Of a stretch of 39,115 nt of DNA, positions 1 through 9,494 are shown piece by piece. Numbering within the stretch: the stretch's first letter is position 1; every line of letters begins with the position of its first letter. The notes below the pieces were generated by a model. It was not told the origin of the DNA. It did no database searches and worked only from the letters and a program-made list of their open reading frames with translations. The position numbers and the translations under genes were made by a program. The stretch comes from Gammaproteobacteria bacterium (lineage in GTDB: Bacteria; Pseudomonadota; Gammaproteobacteria; UBA6429; Thiohalophilaceae). Location: assembly GCA_024275915.1 (NCBI GenBank), contig JAJRYG010000088.1:1-39115 (forward strand). Reading direction: 5' to 3'.

Positions 1-144
1 AAGATTGTAACCAGTCTTCACCTGCTTCTGGCAGAGCTGTCAGTGACATTATTCAGCCGCCCGCTCAGCGAGGAACACATCACCAATCGCTATCATCGAA
101 GACGGATGGAAATTCAGAAAATTCAGAGGGCCCTGCCGCCGTGA
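1..144 (+). CDS. 3' end of an unrecognised gene (partial)
   Basis: The first frame of the window is open for 47 codons and stops with TGA at 142-144. The residues (for example LLLAELSVTLFSRPLSEEH, then NRYHRRRM) have the composition of a real C-terminus, rich in charged residues near the end. The beginning lies outside the window, so no family can be assigned. It could also be a chance open frame, because only 144 bases are visible. Confidence 0.4.
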   Translation, partial: KIVTSLHLLLAELSVTLFSRPLSEEHITNRYHRRRMEIQKIQRALPP

Positions 145-170
145 GATTTATTCCGGACAGTAGTGAGCCT

Positions 171-270
171 TCGCTGGAATGATGACGGAGCCGGGTTTTA
201 CCTGTATCTTGTATCTGCCTTAAATCGCAGGAATGACCTCGAAGCCGGTTTTTACTTGCATCTTGTAACT
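171..270. repeat. Imperfect direct repeat, two 46-bp units
   Basis: Two 46-base units at 171-216 and 225-270 match at 37 of 46 positions when aligned without gaps. Both begin TCGC(T/A)GGAATGA, share AGCCGG and end ATCTTGTA(T/A)CT. The second unit continues into extra CTTGTA-type repeats to about 285. The block fills the space between the gene ending at 144 and the acyltransferase. A related CTTGCATCTCGTATCC stretch lies between hisF and hisA, so this may be one member of a low-complexity intergenic repeat family. Confidence 0.6.
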
Positions 271-329
271 TGTAACTTGTACCTTGATTCTGACTTTACA
301 TCCTCAGTCTGTCTTCCTTATGATAGGCC

Positions 330-1451
330 GTGGCTGCCCTCTCTTTCAGCGCTGAAACCACAATGGCCAAAATCGTGACCGCAAAGCACAACACAACCTC
401 CCATTCACCAAACCCGGTATTGCGACATATCGGTATCGCCAGTGCCATTGGCATTTTCCTGGTGGTTTTTGGCCATTCCCTGCCACCTCACCTGACGTTT
501 CCTGCCAACGATCTCTTTGCCAGCATCTCGATCCTGGTCATCGACTTCATCTACACCTTCCACATGCCGCTGTTTTTCAGCATTTCGGGCTATTTGTACG
601 TGCATACCAATCCCGTTTCATCCAGACGAAGCTATGGAGGGCTGCTGAAAAACAAGGTCATTCGCCTGTTGCTGCCCTATGTGGTCCTGGGAACAGTGGC
701 TTTTATCCCGAAGATCATGCTTGCGGAATTCGCCAAGAACCCGATTGAACCCAGCTGGGAGTTTTATCTGGGCAGCCTCCTCTATCCATGGCAGAACTCG
801 ATTCGTTTTTTCTGGTTTCTGCCCACCCTGTTTGCCGTATTTGTACTTGCACCAGTCCTGCTGCGCAGTTTGCGTGTTTCTGGCCAGTTTCCGGCCCGGC
901 TACTGCAGATCACCATAACCGGTGTATTGATCTGGCTTAATCTGACGTTCGAGCATTCTGCCAATCCACCGACCCTGTTCAACTACACGGGTATCTTGCA
1001 TAACATGATCTACTTCTGGTTTGGCATGCTCATGTATCCGCTTCTGGGCAAATGGCTGAACCGGCAGACGGACAAACCCGCAACCAATAACCTCGCCATA
1101 AGCCTTGCCTTGTTTTCTCTCAGCATCATCATCCATGTATCGCTTTCACACAGCAGCTACACCGTGTTGGCAAAAGCCATACTCGGAATTTCGGCAACCA
1201 TCATGCTTGCCGTTGCACTCAGTCGCAAACAATCCGGGCCGGGCAGATGGGTGGATATCTATTCCTACCAGATTTACCTCTTATCTTTTTTCTTTCAGGT
1301 TCCTGTTCAGCTCGTCATGTACCATTACATCAAGGCCCCCAGCAGCCTGGTGTTACTTGCCTCGCTGACGGCTGGCCTGCTCGGCCCACTGCTCAGCATT
1401 TATTTAGTCAACCGTTACAAGATCCCCGGCAAGGTCGTGATCGGACTGTGA
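330..1451 (+). CDS. Acyltransferase family 3 membrane protein
   Basis: This 373-residue multi-pass protein belongs to the acyltransferase 3 family (OafA/OpgC/NodX-like), which transfers acyl groups to cell-surface sugars from within the inner membrane. The family signature is near the N-terminus: an Arg followed by a hydrophobic segment ending FLVVFGHS, with the conserved His. HMPLFFSISGYL follows in the second segment, and about ten hydrophobic segments cover the length. The sugar substrate cannot be inferred. The frame opens at a GTG at 330; an ATG at 363 (MAKIVTAKH) is an equally possible start, and neither has a good ribosome binding site. It is flanked by repeats upstream and converges with the flavoprotein gene downstream. 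Confidence 0.8.
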   Translation: MAALSFSAETTMAKIVTAKHNTTSHSPNPVLRHIGIASAIGIFLVVFGHSLPPHLTFPANDLFASISILVIDFIYTFHMPLFFSISGYLYVHTNPVSSRRSYGGLLKNKVIRLLLPYVVLGTVAFIPKIMLAEFAKNPIEPSWEFYLGSLLYPWQNSIRFFWFLPTLFAVFVLAPVLLRSLRVSGQFPARLLQITITGVLIWLNLTFEHSANPPTLFNYTGILHNMIYFWFGMLMYPLLGKWLNRQTDKPATNNLAISLALFSLSIIIHVSLSHSSYTVLAKAILGISATIMLAVALSRKQSGPGRWVDIYSYQIYLLSFFFQVPVQLVMYHYIKAPSSLVLLASLTAGLLGPLLSIYLVNRYKIPGKVVIGL

Positions 1452-1480
1452 CCAGACTCTGCGGACCGGCCCCGGCATGG

Positions 1481-2674
1481 TCATGCCACCTGTCCTGCAC
1501 ACCAGCCTGACGACCAGGCCCATTGAAAATTGAAACCACCGAGCCAGCCTTAAACGTCCACGACTTCACCGACGAAGTACAAGCCATCAACCTTGTTCGA
1601 TTCCATAGTTCTGGAGGACAACTCATTGCAATCGACACCACCCAGGGTGATTTCTGCGGTACGGTAACCTTCGGTGCCATTGGGCTTGATCTGCCAGCCC
1701 TTGAAAAGCCGAATTACTTCACCGAGCTGCTGGCGGTTCAAGCTCTGCAGTGACCGGTTTGCCGTTTCATTGCCCAGCAGGGTCTGCACAAGCCGTTTTG
1801 GCAATGCCTCTGCGAGGAAGGTTTGTAACTTCTGAGTGGGATGTTCGTGCTTGCGTGATTTGAGCAAATCTTCAAGATCGAGATCCGGCAACAAATCGAC
1901 CTCGATGGCTTCACCGGGCTGCCAATAGGAAGAAATCTGCAGAATTGCCGGGCCACTCAGACCCCGGTGGGTAAAGAGAATATTCTCTCTGAACTGTATC
2001 GTTTCATTACTCACCAAACTGTCAACAGCAATACCTGAGAGCTTGGCCAGTTTATCCCTGTCATGAGGTTGCAGGGTAAAGGGCACCAGCCCTGCCCGGG
2101 TAGGCCAGACATGATGGCCAAATTGTTCTGCAATTCGATAGCCTAACGGGCTGGCACACATTTTCGGTATTGACAGACCGCCACTGGCAATGACAAGTGA
2201 GCGGGCCTGAAATTGGCCCAACGAGGTATCAATGACAAACATGCCATCATCTGATTTTTCGACTTTTTCGATATTGCAATCCAGGCGAATATCGACCCTC
2301 ACCTTCTGACACTCAGCGAGCAACATGTCAAGAATATCTCTGGCACTGTCATTACAGAACAACTGGCCATGTTCGCGTTCGTGGTAGGGGATTTTGTATT
2401 CATTCACCATGGCAATGAAATCCCACTGTGTGAAGCGACTCAATGCCGATTTACAAAAGTGTGGGTTATGCGATATGTAGTTGCTGGCGCTGACATCATA
2501 ATTGGTGAAATTGCAGCGCCCGCCACCAGACATGAGGATTTTTTTTCCTGGTTTGTTGGCATGATCGAGTACAATCACGTTACGCCCCCGCTTGCCCGCC
2601 TCGATAGCACACATCAGACCTGAGGCACTGGCACCGATGATCAGAACATCTGTTGACCTGGTGTTTGCCGGCAT
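1481..2674 (-). pseudogene. NAD(P)/FAD-dependent oxidoreductase (YhiN/HI0933 family) with a premature stop
   Basis: The product is a flavoprotein of the YhiN/HI0933 family, usually about 400 residues; its physiological substrate is not established. The N-terminal FAD fold shows VLIIGASASGLMCAIEAG, and the family motif KKILMSGGGRCNFTN follows at about residue 44. The open frame stops with TAA at 1550-1552 after GLYFVGEVVDV (374 residues). The same frame continues beyond it as GWLGGFNFQWAWSSGWCAG and ends with TGA at 1481-1483, which is exactly the expected family C-terminus. A single in-frame nonsense codon therefore removes the last 22 residues, which contribute to FAD binding in this family. 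It follows dbpA by one base and is probably co-transcribed with it. A sequence error is possible. Confidence 0.85.
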
Positions 2675-2675
2675 G

Positions 2676-4058
2676 TCAACGCAGCTTTCGAACCTTGAAC
2701 TTTCGACCCTTGATCTTGCCTTCTGACAGGATTTTCAGTGCCTGCCGGGCAATTGGCCGCTCTACTGCCACATAGGCAACAAGATCCAGCAGCTCGATTT
2801 TACCGATCTGTTTGCCCTCCAGCTGACTTTTTGCAGTCAATGCACCGAGGATATCTCCTGCCCGTACCTTGTTTTTACGACCGCCGTTGATACACAGGGT
2901 AACCATGGGCGGACTGAGACGGAAATTCTCCCTGGGCCTGAGAGACGACAGTTTCTCGATTCTGACAGCGGAATCCTGATACGCTTCGATGGATTCGAGC
3001 TTGTATTTTTCCGACTCCATGAACAGACTCAGGGCCAGACCCTCCTTGCCAGCACGTCCTGTTCTGCCAATCCGGTGGATATATATCTGCGGGTCCGGTG
3101 ACAGTTCGAAATTTATGACCACCTGCAAATCCTTGATATCCAGACCACGGGCGGCGACATCTGTTGCTACCAGAATCGAGCTGCTTTTATTGGCAAATTG
3201 TGCCAGTACCTGGTCACGACCTTTTTGTTCAAGATCGCCATGCAAGGCCTGGGCATGAAAACCCTGTTGCCATAATTCATCGGCGAGTTCCTGGCATTGC
3301 TGCTTGCGATTACAGAATATCACACTGGATTCAGGGCGGTAGTGCTGTAGCAGAGCGATCAGTGTTCTGGTTCTTTCCCCTTTCCTGATCTCATAGAATA
3401 CCTGTTTGATTTTGTTGCTGTCATGCAGGCTTTCGACACGAACCTCGACCGGGTTATTCTGAACAAGATCACTGACTTGCTTTATTCTCTGAGGGTAAGT
3501 TGCGGAAAAAAGCAGGGTTTGTCTTTGCCGTGGTGTCATATCGATAATGTGCATGATATCTTCCTGAAACCCCATGTCGAGCATGCGATCGGCCTCGTCG
3601 AGCACCAGAACCTTCAAGTGTTGCAGCTGCAAAGCACCCTGTTGCAGGTGCTGCACGACCCTGCCGGGGGTACCGACCACAATATGTGGGCCGTGTTGTA
3701 ATGAGTCTCTCTGCGGTCCTGCCGGCTTGCCTCCGCACAGGGTGACCAGCCGGGTATTTGGCATCGCCCGTGCCAGACACCGGATTTCCCTGCTAACCTG
3801 TTCGGCCAGTTCCCTCGTCGGGCAAAGCACCAGTGCCTGGCTTGCACATGTCTGTACTTCAACCCTGTCTAACAGGCCGATTGCAAAAGCGGCCGTCTTT
3901 CCGCTACCGGTTTTTGCCTGTGCCAGTAAATCCTCACCGTTTAAAATAACAGGCAGGCTTTGTGCCTGAATCGGGGTCATTTCCATGTATCCCAGTGAGG
4001 CGATGTTCGCCAACACCTCGGCGGGCAGGGGAAGTGATGAAAAAGTTGCTGTAGTCAC
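2676..4058 (-). CDS. dbpA: ATP-dependent RNA helicase DbpA
   Basis: DbpA is a DEAD-box helicase that acts in assembly of the large ribosomal subunit, guided by a hairpin of 23S rRNA. The 460-residue protein shows the ordered motifs: Q motif (MTPIQAQSLP), Walker A (AKTGSGKT), PTRELAEQ, TPGR, DEAD, SAT, VAARGLD and HRIGRTGR. After residue 370 the C-terminal RNA-binding domain has the DbpA-type GGRKNKVRAGDILGAL and ends in the basic GRKFKVRKLR, which separates it from RhlB, RhlE and SrmB. Length matches the E. coli protein. It leads a two-gene minus-strand unit with the flavoprotein and is divergent from gltS. Confidence 0.95.
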   Translation of the reverse strand: MTTATFSSLPLPAEVLANIASLGYMEMTPIQAQSLPVILNGEDLLAQAKTGSGKTAAFAIGLLDRVEVQTCASQALVLCPTRELAEQVSREIRCLARAMPNTRLVTLCGGKPAGPQRDSLQHGPHIVVGTPGRVVQHLQQGALQLQHLKVLVLDEADRMLDMGFQEDIMHIIDMTPRQRQTLLFSATYPQRIKQVSDLVQNNPVEVRVESLHDSNKIKQVFYEIRKGERTRTLIALLQHYRPESSVIFCNRKQQCQELADELWQQGFHAQALHGDLEQKGRDQVLAQFANKSSSILVATDVAARGLDIKDLQVVINFELSPDPQIYIHRIGRTGRAGKEGLALSLFMESEKYKLESIEAYQDSAVRIEKLSSLRPRENFRLSPPMVTLCINGGRKNKVRAGDILGALTAKSQLEGKQIGKIELLDLVAYVAVERPIARQALKILSEGKIKGRKFKVRKLR

Positions 4059-4072
4059 GAGAAAACCGGTCT

Positions 4073-4101
4073 TTGTTGCTTGCAGTCAGATTTCCTATAA
4101 T
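4073..4101 (+). promoter_or_regulatory. Candidate sigma-70 promoter upstream of gltS
   Basis: TTGTTG at 4073-4078 is separated by 17 bases from a perfect TATAAT at 4096-4101 on the plus strand. It points toward the decayed gltS at 4273 and lies just outside the dbpA start at 4058, inside the divergent intergenic region. No experimental support is available. Confidence 0.55.
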
Positions 4102-4272
4102 AACAGAACAGGGCCTGCAGGGTTGCCATTATGGCTTGATAGCCTACCGACAGTCACTATCCGACTCAAGCCGGTCGTTACTCTGCCTGTTACAATGCCA
4201 CTGACATTGAGCACAAATGCGGCCATTTTCAATAGCAATGTGTTGATCTGATTTTCATGACAGCCTGATGGC

Positions 4273-5462
4273 ATGGAAATAAAAGTAAAAAATCTCGAAG
4301 TTCTCATCGTTGCCATCCTGGTTCTGTTTCTCGGCAAACTGCTGACCAGAAAACTGCCTATTCTCGAACGTTGCAATATTCCTACCGCAGTCACAGGTGG
4401 CATCATCTGCAGTCTGCTGGTTGCCCTGTTGACTGCTGTCTGGGATATCTGTGTCACATTCGACCTGCAGCTTCGGGATCTCTTCCTGCTGTTTTCCTTC
4501 AGCACCATTGGGCTGGGGGCCAAGATGAACACTCTGCGCCAGGGTGGAAAAACTCTGGCCATCCTCACTGTGGTTGCTGCTGCATTACTTGTTTACAGAA
4601 TTCCGTCGGCGTCGCCCTGGCCATGCTTGCAGGCGGACACCCTGGTTATGGCCTGTTAGCTGGAAGTGTTTCCTTTGCAGGTGGCCATGGTACTGCCATA
4701 GCATGGAGGCAGCTTGCCACTGAAGCAGGATTGCAGGTAGCCGAGGAATTTGCCATCGACTGCGCAACCTTTGGTCTCATCGCAAGGGGGCTCATAGGCG
4801 GTCCGGTTGGTGGGTGGCTAATTAACAAACATCAGTTGTCTCCTGATACCTCTGCTGCCATTATATCCATGGAGGCTTCTTCAGACGATTCCAGGGAATT
4901 TCATATGGATTATGTACTTGGCACCTTGCTGGTGCTGGCCACCTGTATCATGGCAGGTGATCTGGTTAATCAATATCTCTCCATCAAGGGGCTCAGCCTG
5001 CCCGGCTTCCTTACCGCCATGGCGGTTTATATTCTGATCACAAACTTGTCCAATGTATTCAACAAGCCACTCAACAAGGTTACCATTGAATGGGCAGGTG
5101 AGCTCAGCCTGCAGCTTTTTCTCGCCATGAGTCTCATGAGCATGCAGTTACCGTCCTTGATTGATTCAGCAGGCCCTATTCTGCTTGCCGTTCTGAGCCA
5201 GACATTACTGATCACCCTTGTTGCGGTATATATTGTTTTTATCGTTACCTAAAAAACCTATGACTAAGCCGTCATGGCCTCCGGGCTCTGTGGTCTGGGT
5301 CTGGGTGCAACACCGGTGGCCATTGCCAACATGGCAGCGGTAACATCCAGATACGGCCCCTCACCTCTGGCGTTTCTCGTCATCCCCTTGGTCGTGCCTT
5401 CTTCATCGATCTAATGAACGCACTGGTCATCAAGTTCTTCCTTGCAACACCATTTTTTTCAG
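4273..5462 (+). pseudogene. gltS: Sodium/glutamate symporter GltS, decayed
   Basis: Pieced together, three frames give a near full-length GltS, an inner-membrane sodium-coupled glutamate importer. The first frame (from ATG 4273) reads FLGKLLTRKLPILERCNIPT and STIGLGAKM. Near 4590-4600 the reading moves to another frame, giving the family motif AGSVSFAGGHGTA and continuing to 5249. There two in-frame TAA codons (5250-5252 and 5265-5267) interrupt a stretch aligned with the E. coli GKNYDAAV segment; beyond them GLCGLGLGATPVAIANM is intact. A second frameshift near 5390 precedes FFIDLMNALVIKFF, the usual C-terminus. Four lesions mean it is not functional, although a good promoter remains upstream. 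The end is approximate because the original stop is not visible. Confidence 0.88.
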
Positions 5463-5591
5463 GCCGCGAACATCATCGACTAAATTTTTGTTGGACCATC
5501 AGCTCATTTGCCGGGCACAGGCGTGCACTGGCTGGCTCCGGATCGTTTTTTCTGCCAGGCAGATCACATCGTACAGCTGACTTTGACATGA

Positions 5592-7490
5592 TCAGCTTGC
5601 AGAACGGGACTTGTTTTTTGTCAGGGCTGCCCATGCCGATTCCTGCAACCACAGGTCCAGTTCCTCTTCGGGTAACGGTCGGCTGAAATAATATCCCTGC
5701 GCATAGTCACACCCCATGCCGCGGACATGCTCCAGGGCATGCTCATTTTCAACGCCTTCGGCAACAACCCTATAGCCCAGATTATGACCAAGATCGATTA
5801 CCGTATGTACAATTGTCGTGTTACTTTCGTCCTTGTCCATGTCAATGATAAATGATTTGTCGATTTTCAACTCGTGGACAGGCAATTGCTTGAGGTATGC
5901 GAGGGAAGAAAAACCGGTGCCAAAATCATCAATCGCCAGTTTCAGCCCCATGTTATGCAGCCGATCCAGAACTTCTCTCGCCCGCTTGATGTCATTCATC
6001 AATGCACTTTCAGTAATCTCCAGTACCACACATTCTGCCGACACATCATTCTCATCGAGAATGGTTCTTAACTCACCAGGGAATGATGTATCCTGCAAGC
6101 AATATGTCGACAGATTGATGGACATATTAAGTTCATAACCTGCCACACTGCATTGCCGGCATACATTAAGTGCACGATCCACTACCCACAGTGTCAGGAT
6201 CCTGATTAGCCCCATTTGCTCTGCCATGGGAATAAACACATCAGGTAGTATATATCCCTGCTCAGGATGCTGCCAGCGTGCCAGGGCTTCGAACTTGAAT
6301 ATCTTGTTACTGTCCAGATCGATGATTGGCTGGAAGTGGAGGCTCAATTGATCATTTTCTATGGCCTCGCGCAAATCACCCATCAGCCGCAAACGTTGAA
6401 CACTATGTGAATCCAGTGCCTGATTATAGACTGCGTATCCGCTACCGCTCTGTTTCGCCTGATACATGGCTACATCGGCATGCTGTAACAACTCTTCGGT
6501 TTCTGTACCATGATCCGGGTACATGGCAATTCCGATGCTGGCCTTTGCCTCAATTCGTACATCGTTGATATTGAATTTGGATTCCAGATTCCTGGTAATC
6601 CGTTTGGCACATTGAATCGCACCATCCTGATCCGTGTCAGGCAGTACAACGGCAAATTCGTCGCCGCCAAGCCTGGCAACGGAATCATTTTCACGAATGG
6701 ATTCCTGAATGCGATGACTGACTTCCTGCAACAGCTGGTCGCCAAACTGATGGCCAAGGGTATCATTGACTTCCTTGAACCTGTCCAGATCCATGATGAA
6801 CAGGGCAAAACACTGACCCTTGCGATGTGCCGTGAGCCTTACCTGGTTGAGTCTGTCATACAGCAGATTCCGGTTTGGCAGGCCGGTAAGATTATCATGC
6901 AGGGCCTGGTGGCGCAGTGCCAGGTTTTTGTCGTTGAGTCGTTTAGAAATAATCGAAGACAACAGCAGGGCCACCCACACAGCCATCCAGATTACCACAC
7001 CCGCCGTCACCAGCAGGCGAATTCCGAGTTTCGATACAATGGCCTGTTCCACCAGACTGACCGGCTCGAGCAAGACCAGCGCCAAGCTGTCCTGGCCATT
7101 TTCAACACGACTCCACAGGTAGTCTTCACCATCGAACTCGACGATTCCACCTGCCTTGTCTGCCTGATCATTTATTTCCGACAGCAAGCCTGGTGCCAAC
7201 TCGCCTTCTATACCCACTGTGTGTAGCTGTCCTTTCATGTCACGCAGCAGGATAATCGACTTGTTCAGATGGTATTTTTTCTGTAACTCGTCGAGTATGT
7301 CAGGTGAATCGGCAGCGGTACTGGAGTCTGACCATTCAAACAGGATCTCACTGGCATAGTGGGCCAGCATTTCAATACGCCGGTCACGGCTCGAGTCCAG
7401 GGTTATCCAGTATGCCACGGCACCAAATACGACCTGTGCCAGTATGGTTATTCCCAGGATGGCGGCCAGAACCTGTGTGGAAGTACGCAT
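5592..7490 (-). CDS. Membrane GGDEF-EAL protein (cyclic di-GMP turnover)
   Basis: This 632-residue protein has a membrane segment at about residues 7-29, a periplasmic sensor region to about 154, a second membrane segment at about 156-181, then cytoplasmic GGDEF and EAL domains. The GGDEF motif is intact at about 275-279 (ARLGGDEFAVVLP), with an RxxD product-inhibition site just before it (REND). The EAL domain is also complete at the motif level (FEALARW near 400, and DDFGTGFSSLAYL). Both activities may therefore be present; which dominates cannot be told. The DUF2892 gene ends up with its stop 8 bases upstream of this start, so the two are probably one transcript. Confidence 0.92.
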   Translation of the reverse strand: MRTSTQVLAAILGITILAQVVFGAVAYWITLDSSRDRRIEMLAHYASEILFEWSDSSTAADSPDILDELQKKYHLNKSIILLRDMKGQLHTVGIEGELAPGLLSEINDQADKAGGIVEFDGEDYLWSRVENGQDSLALVLLEPVSLVEQAIVSKLGIRLLVTAGVVIWMAVWVALLLSSIISKRLNDKNLALRHQALHDNLTGLPNRNLLYDRLNQVRLTAHRKGQCFALFIMDLDRFKEVNDTLGHQFGDQLLQEVSHRIQESIRENDSVARLGGDEFAVVLPDTDQDGAIQCAKRITRNLESKFNINDVRIEAKASIGIAMYPDHGTETEELLQHADVAMYQAKQSGSGYAVYNQALDSHSVQRLRLMGDLREAIENDQLSLHFQPIIDLDSNKIFKFEALARWQHPEQGYILPDVFIPMAEQMGLIRILTLWVVDRALNVCRQCSVAGYELNMSINLSTYCLQDTSFPGELRTILDENDVSAECVVLEITESALMNDIKRAREVLDRLHNMGLKLAIDDFGTGFSSLAYLKQLPVHELKIDKSFIIDMDKDESNTTIVHTVIDLGHNLGYRVVAEGVENEHALEHVRGMGCDYAQGYYFSRPLPEEELDLWLQESAWAALTKNKSRSAS

Positions 7491-7498
7491 GAAGCTTG

Positions 7499-7732
7499 TT
7501 ATTCTCTATGTGAGGTATGACAGGTATCGATCCCTACCATCGAATACAGGGGACATATTCGTAACAGTGCCACCATCAAATTCATCACCCCAACCACACC
7601 AAGAACGGTCGCACTGAAGGAATCACCAACCAGATTTCTGTCGATGAATCCGATGTAAATCAGCCCGATGCTGATGCCAATTCGCAGAATCTGATCCAGT
7701 CGACCCACATTTCTGGCTTTCAATACATTCAT
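7499..7732 (-). CDS. DUF2892 (YgaP-like) small membrane protein
   Basis: The 77-residue product opens MNVLKARNVGRLDQILRIG and carries two hydrophobic segments. It ends with the CPLYSMVGIDTC motif typical of DUF2892, the membrane part of YgaP-type proteins. No rhodanese domain is attached. A strong GAGGAG ribosome binding site precedes the ATG. It sits immediately before the GGDEF-EAL gene in the same direction. The role of free-standing DUF2892 proteins is not established; the paired cysteines in the last loop are the only obvious functional hint. Confidence 0.82.
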   Translation of the reverse strand: MNVLKARNVGRLDQILRIGISIGLIYIGFIDRNLVGDSFSATVLGVVGVMNLMVALLRICPLYSMVGIDTCHTSHRE

Positions 7733-7851
7733 GTTTTCTCCTCAACACAAGGATTATGCTTCTGTTATTTTTACCCTTATAAATATCGGCGTATTCAAGC
7801 AACTCTTAAACAAGTACCTGTTTTTTGTGAGTGAGTTAACACAAAATGCCA

Positions 7852-7877
7852 CAAGGCACGGCTAGCCTTGTTTTTTT
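7852..7877 (+). terminator. Terminator-like stem-loop with no obvious upstream gene
   Basis: CAAGGC (7852-7857) and GCCTTG (7865-7870) form a 6-bp stem with a 7-base loop, followed by seven T residues at 7871-7877 on the plus strand. No plus-strand gene lies just upstream, so it may block stray antisense transcription or may be fortuitous. Confidence 0.35.
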
Positions 7878-7963
7878 CCGTCGTGTTCTTGTTTCTGAAC
7901 CCGAATCCGCCTGCGGCACGAATTCATACAGGCCTGTGCACGGCAAGAGGCCATACCCACGAT

Positions 7964-7993
7964 AAAAAAAAGGGCAAGCCCAGAAGCCTGCCC
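7964..7993 (-). terminator. Rho-independent terminator of the his-tat-DUF5329 unit
   Basis: Read on the minus strand, GGGCAGGCT, loop TCTG and GGCTTGCCC form a 9-bp stem with two G-T pairs (7972-7993), followed directly by eight T residues (7964-7971). It lies about 200 bases after the DUF5329 stop. Confidence 0.85.
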
Positions 7994-8200
7994 CCTTGCG
8001 GGTTTCGCCCGTCAACAATTCCTGTCTCCATCGCCAGGCGACCGTGTCAAATACCAGCTCACTTGCTGGTCGTCAATCCAATCGTTGCATAAATTTCTGG
8101 ATGCAGGACAGGCTAAACGCATACTCACCTTGCGGCCGGTGTAAGTGCTGGCATGGAAGGTCCTGTCATCCTGTGCCGAAAACTCATGCCGCGATTGTGG

Positions 8201-8599
8201 TTATTCTCCATCAACACCCCCCATGGCCCGGAAGCGTTGCAGCTCCTCGAGTAACCAGTCAGCCGTTTTTACCGGCATTCTGCCCTTGCACAAAACATGG
8301 TAGTACTTGCCGGACATGAGGCTTTTTGTTGCCGAGTAGCGAATGAAGTCTTCTGTGGTTTTTATCTCATCCACAAAATAATCATATTTATTTTTGATGT
8401 GGGACAGTGCCTCACTGGCACTGTGGTATTTGCCATTGCGCTCCAGCTGACAGCCGGAGTCGGCGATGAATTTCAGCAGGTGCTTGATTTCATGCTGGTT
8501 GTTCGGCTGCACACCTGCCGAAACTGATACTGAAACTGCCGCCATGATGACAATCAGACAGACAGACAGTGCAGGAAAATGTCTGTGCGCAAGTATCAT
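8201..8599 (-). CDS. DUF5329 family exported protein
   Basis: Taken from the ATG at 8599, the product has 132 residues. A signal peptide is clear (hydrophobic LSVCLIVIMAAVSVSVSAG, cut near the end of that stretch). The mature part contains the DUF5329 pattern: LLKFIADSGCQLERNGKYH, then a segment with a Lys-Tyr-Asp-Tyr core, and a second cysteine in VLCKGRMPVKTADWL. The frame extends upstream to 8698, but that would overlap tatC heavily and displace the signal peptide from the N-terminus. The family has no assigned function; the two cysteines could form a periplasmic disulfide. It is the last gene of the minus-strand unit. Confidence 0.78.
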   Translation of the reverse strand: MILAHRHFPALSVCLIVIMAAVSVSVSAGVQPNNQHEIKHLLKFIADSGCQLERNGKYHSASEALSHIKNKYDYFVDEIKTTEDFIRYSATKSLMSGKYYHVLCKGRMPVKTADWLLEELQRFRAMGGVDGE

Positions 8600-8627
8600 G
8601 AGGCCGGACCCCCACTCAACTGAATGC

Positions 8628-9494
8628 TTATTTACCGTCTTTCGGTTTCGCCTCATGAAGACGCTCTTCATCGGCAATGGCTTTTTCGAATTCGTCATCC
8701 ATTTCCTGCTCGCTCATTTCGAATTCCTCGACATCCTGCTTGTGCCGCTTGACCAGGATACGCGAGAAGATAACCCCGATTTCGAACAGCAACCACATGG
8801 GTACCGCCAGCAGGGTCTGGGATATGATGTCCGGCGGTGTCAGCAACATGCCCACCACGAATGCGGCGACGATGATGTAGGCGCGTTTTTCCACCAGGCT
8901 TTCAGGGGTGGTGATACCGGCCAGCACCAGCAGGATGGTCGCAATGGGTACCTCGAAGGCGATGCCGAAGGCAAAGAACAGCTTGAGCGCAAAATCCAGG
9001 TACATGCTGATGTCCGGGGTATGCGTCACACCCTCTGGCGTGGTCGTGGCCATGAAACCGAAGACCAGCGGGAACACCACATAGTAGGCAAAGACCATGC
9101 CGGCATAAAACAGAAAGATACTTGAGACCAGCAGTGGAAATGCCAAGCGTTTTTCGTGCCTGTAAAGTCCCGGTGCAATGAACGACCAGACCTGATACAG
9201 AATGAACGGCATGGCAACGAAAATGGATGCCACCAGTGCCAGTTTGAAGGGGGTCAGAAACGGTGAAATGACCCCGGTGGCGATCATCGTCTGCCCTTCC
9301 GGTAACTGGTTGAGCAGGGGCTGGGCAAGGATATGGTAGATGTCATTGGCAAACGAAAACAGGCCAAGAAAAATGACCAGTACCACCACCACCACACGCA
9401 ACAGGCGGTCACGCAGCTCGAACAGGTGACTGAGGAAGGGCTGTTCCTGTTCGACGTTGGCAGCCTGTTCGGTAGTCTTATTTTTCTCGGTCAT
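8628..9494 (-). CDS. tatC: Sec-independent translocase subunit TatC
   Basis: TatC is the inner-membrane receptor for twin-arginine signal peptides and forms the Tat complex with TatA and TatB. The 288-residue product starts at the ATG at 9494 (MTEKNKTTE). The frame opens 60 bases earlier but only within tatB. The family N-terminal signature [14 protein letters not shown] comes first, followed by six hydrophobic segments and conserved [16 protein letters not shown] and [19 protein letters not shown]. It overlaps the end of tatB by 17 bases, which suggests translational coupling. A highly charged C-terminal tail ends in EAKPKDGK. Confidence 0.96.
   Translation of the reverse strand: MTEKNKTTEQAANVEQEQPFLSHLFELRDRLLRVVVVVLVIFLGLFSFANDIYHILAQPLLNQLPEGQTMIATGVISPFLTPFKLALVASIFVAMPFILYQVWSFIAPGLYRHEKRLAFPLLVSSIFLFYAGMVFAYYVVFPLVFGFMATTTPEGVTHTPDISMYLDFALKLFFAFGIAFEVPIATILLVLAGITTPESLVEKRAYIIVAAFVVGMLLTPPDIISQTLLAVPMWLLFEIGVIFSRILVKRHKQDVEEFEMSEQEMDDEFEKAIADEERLHEAKPKDGK

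Larger units (their letters stand above)
7733..8200. other. Gene-free stretch between DUF2892 and DUF5329
   Basis: No convincing coding frame is present over about 470 bases. It holds the upstream region of the DUF2892 gene and the terminator of the his-tat unit, plus a second stem-loop of unclear use. The remainder shows nothing I recognise. Confidence 0.6.

Noticed and set aside
8599-8698. Upstream start for the DUF5329 protein at 8698.
   Set aside because: It would overlap 71 bases of tatC and place 33 charged residues before an obvious signal peptide.
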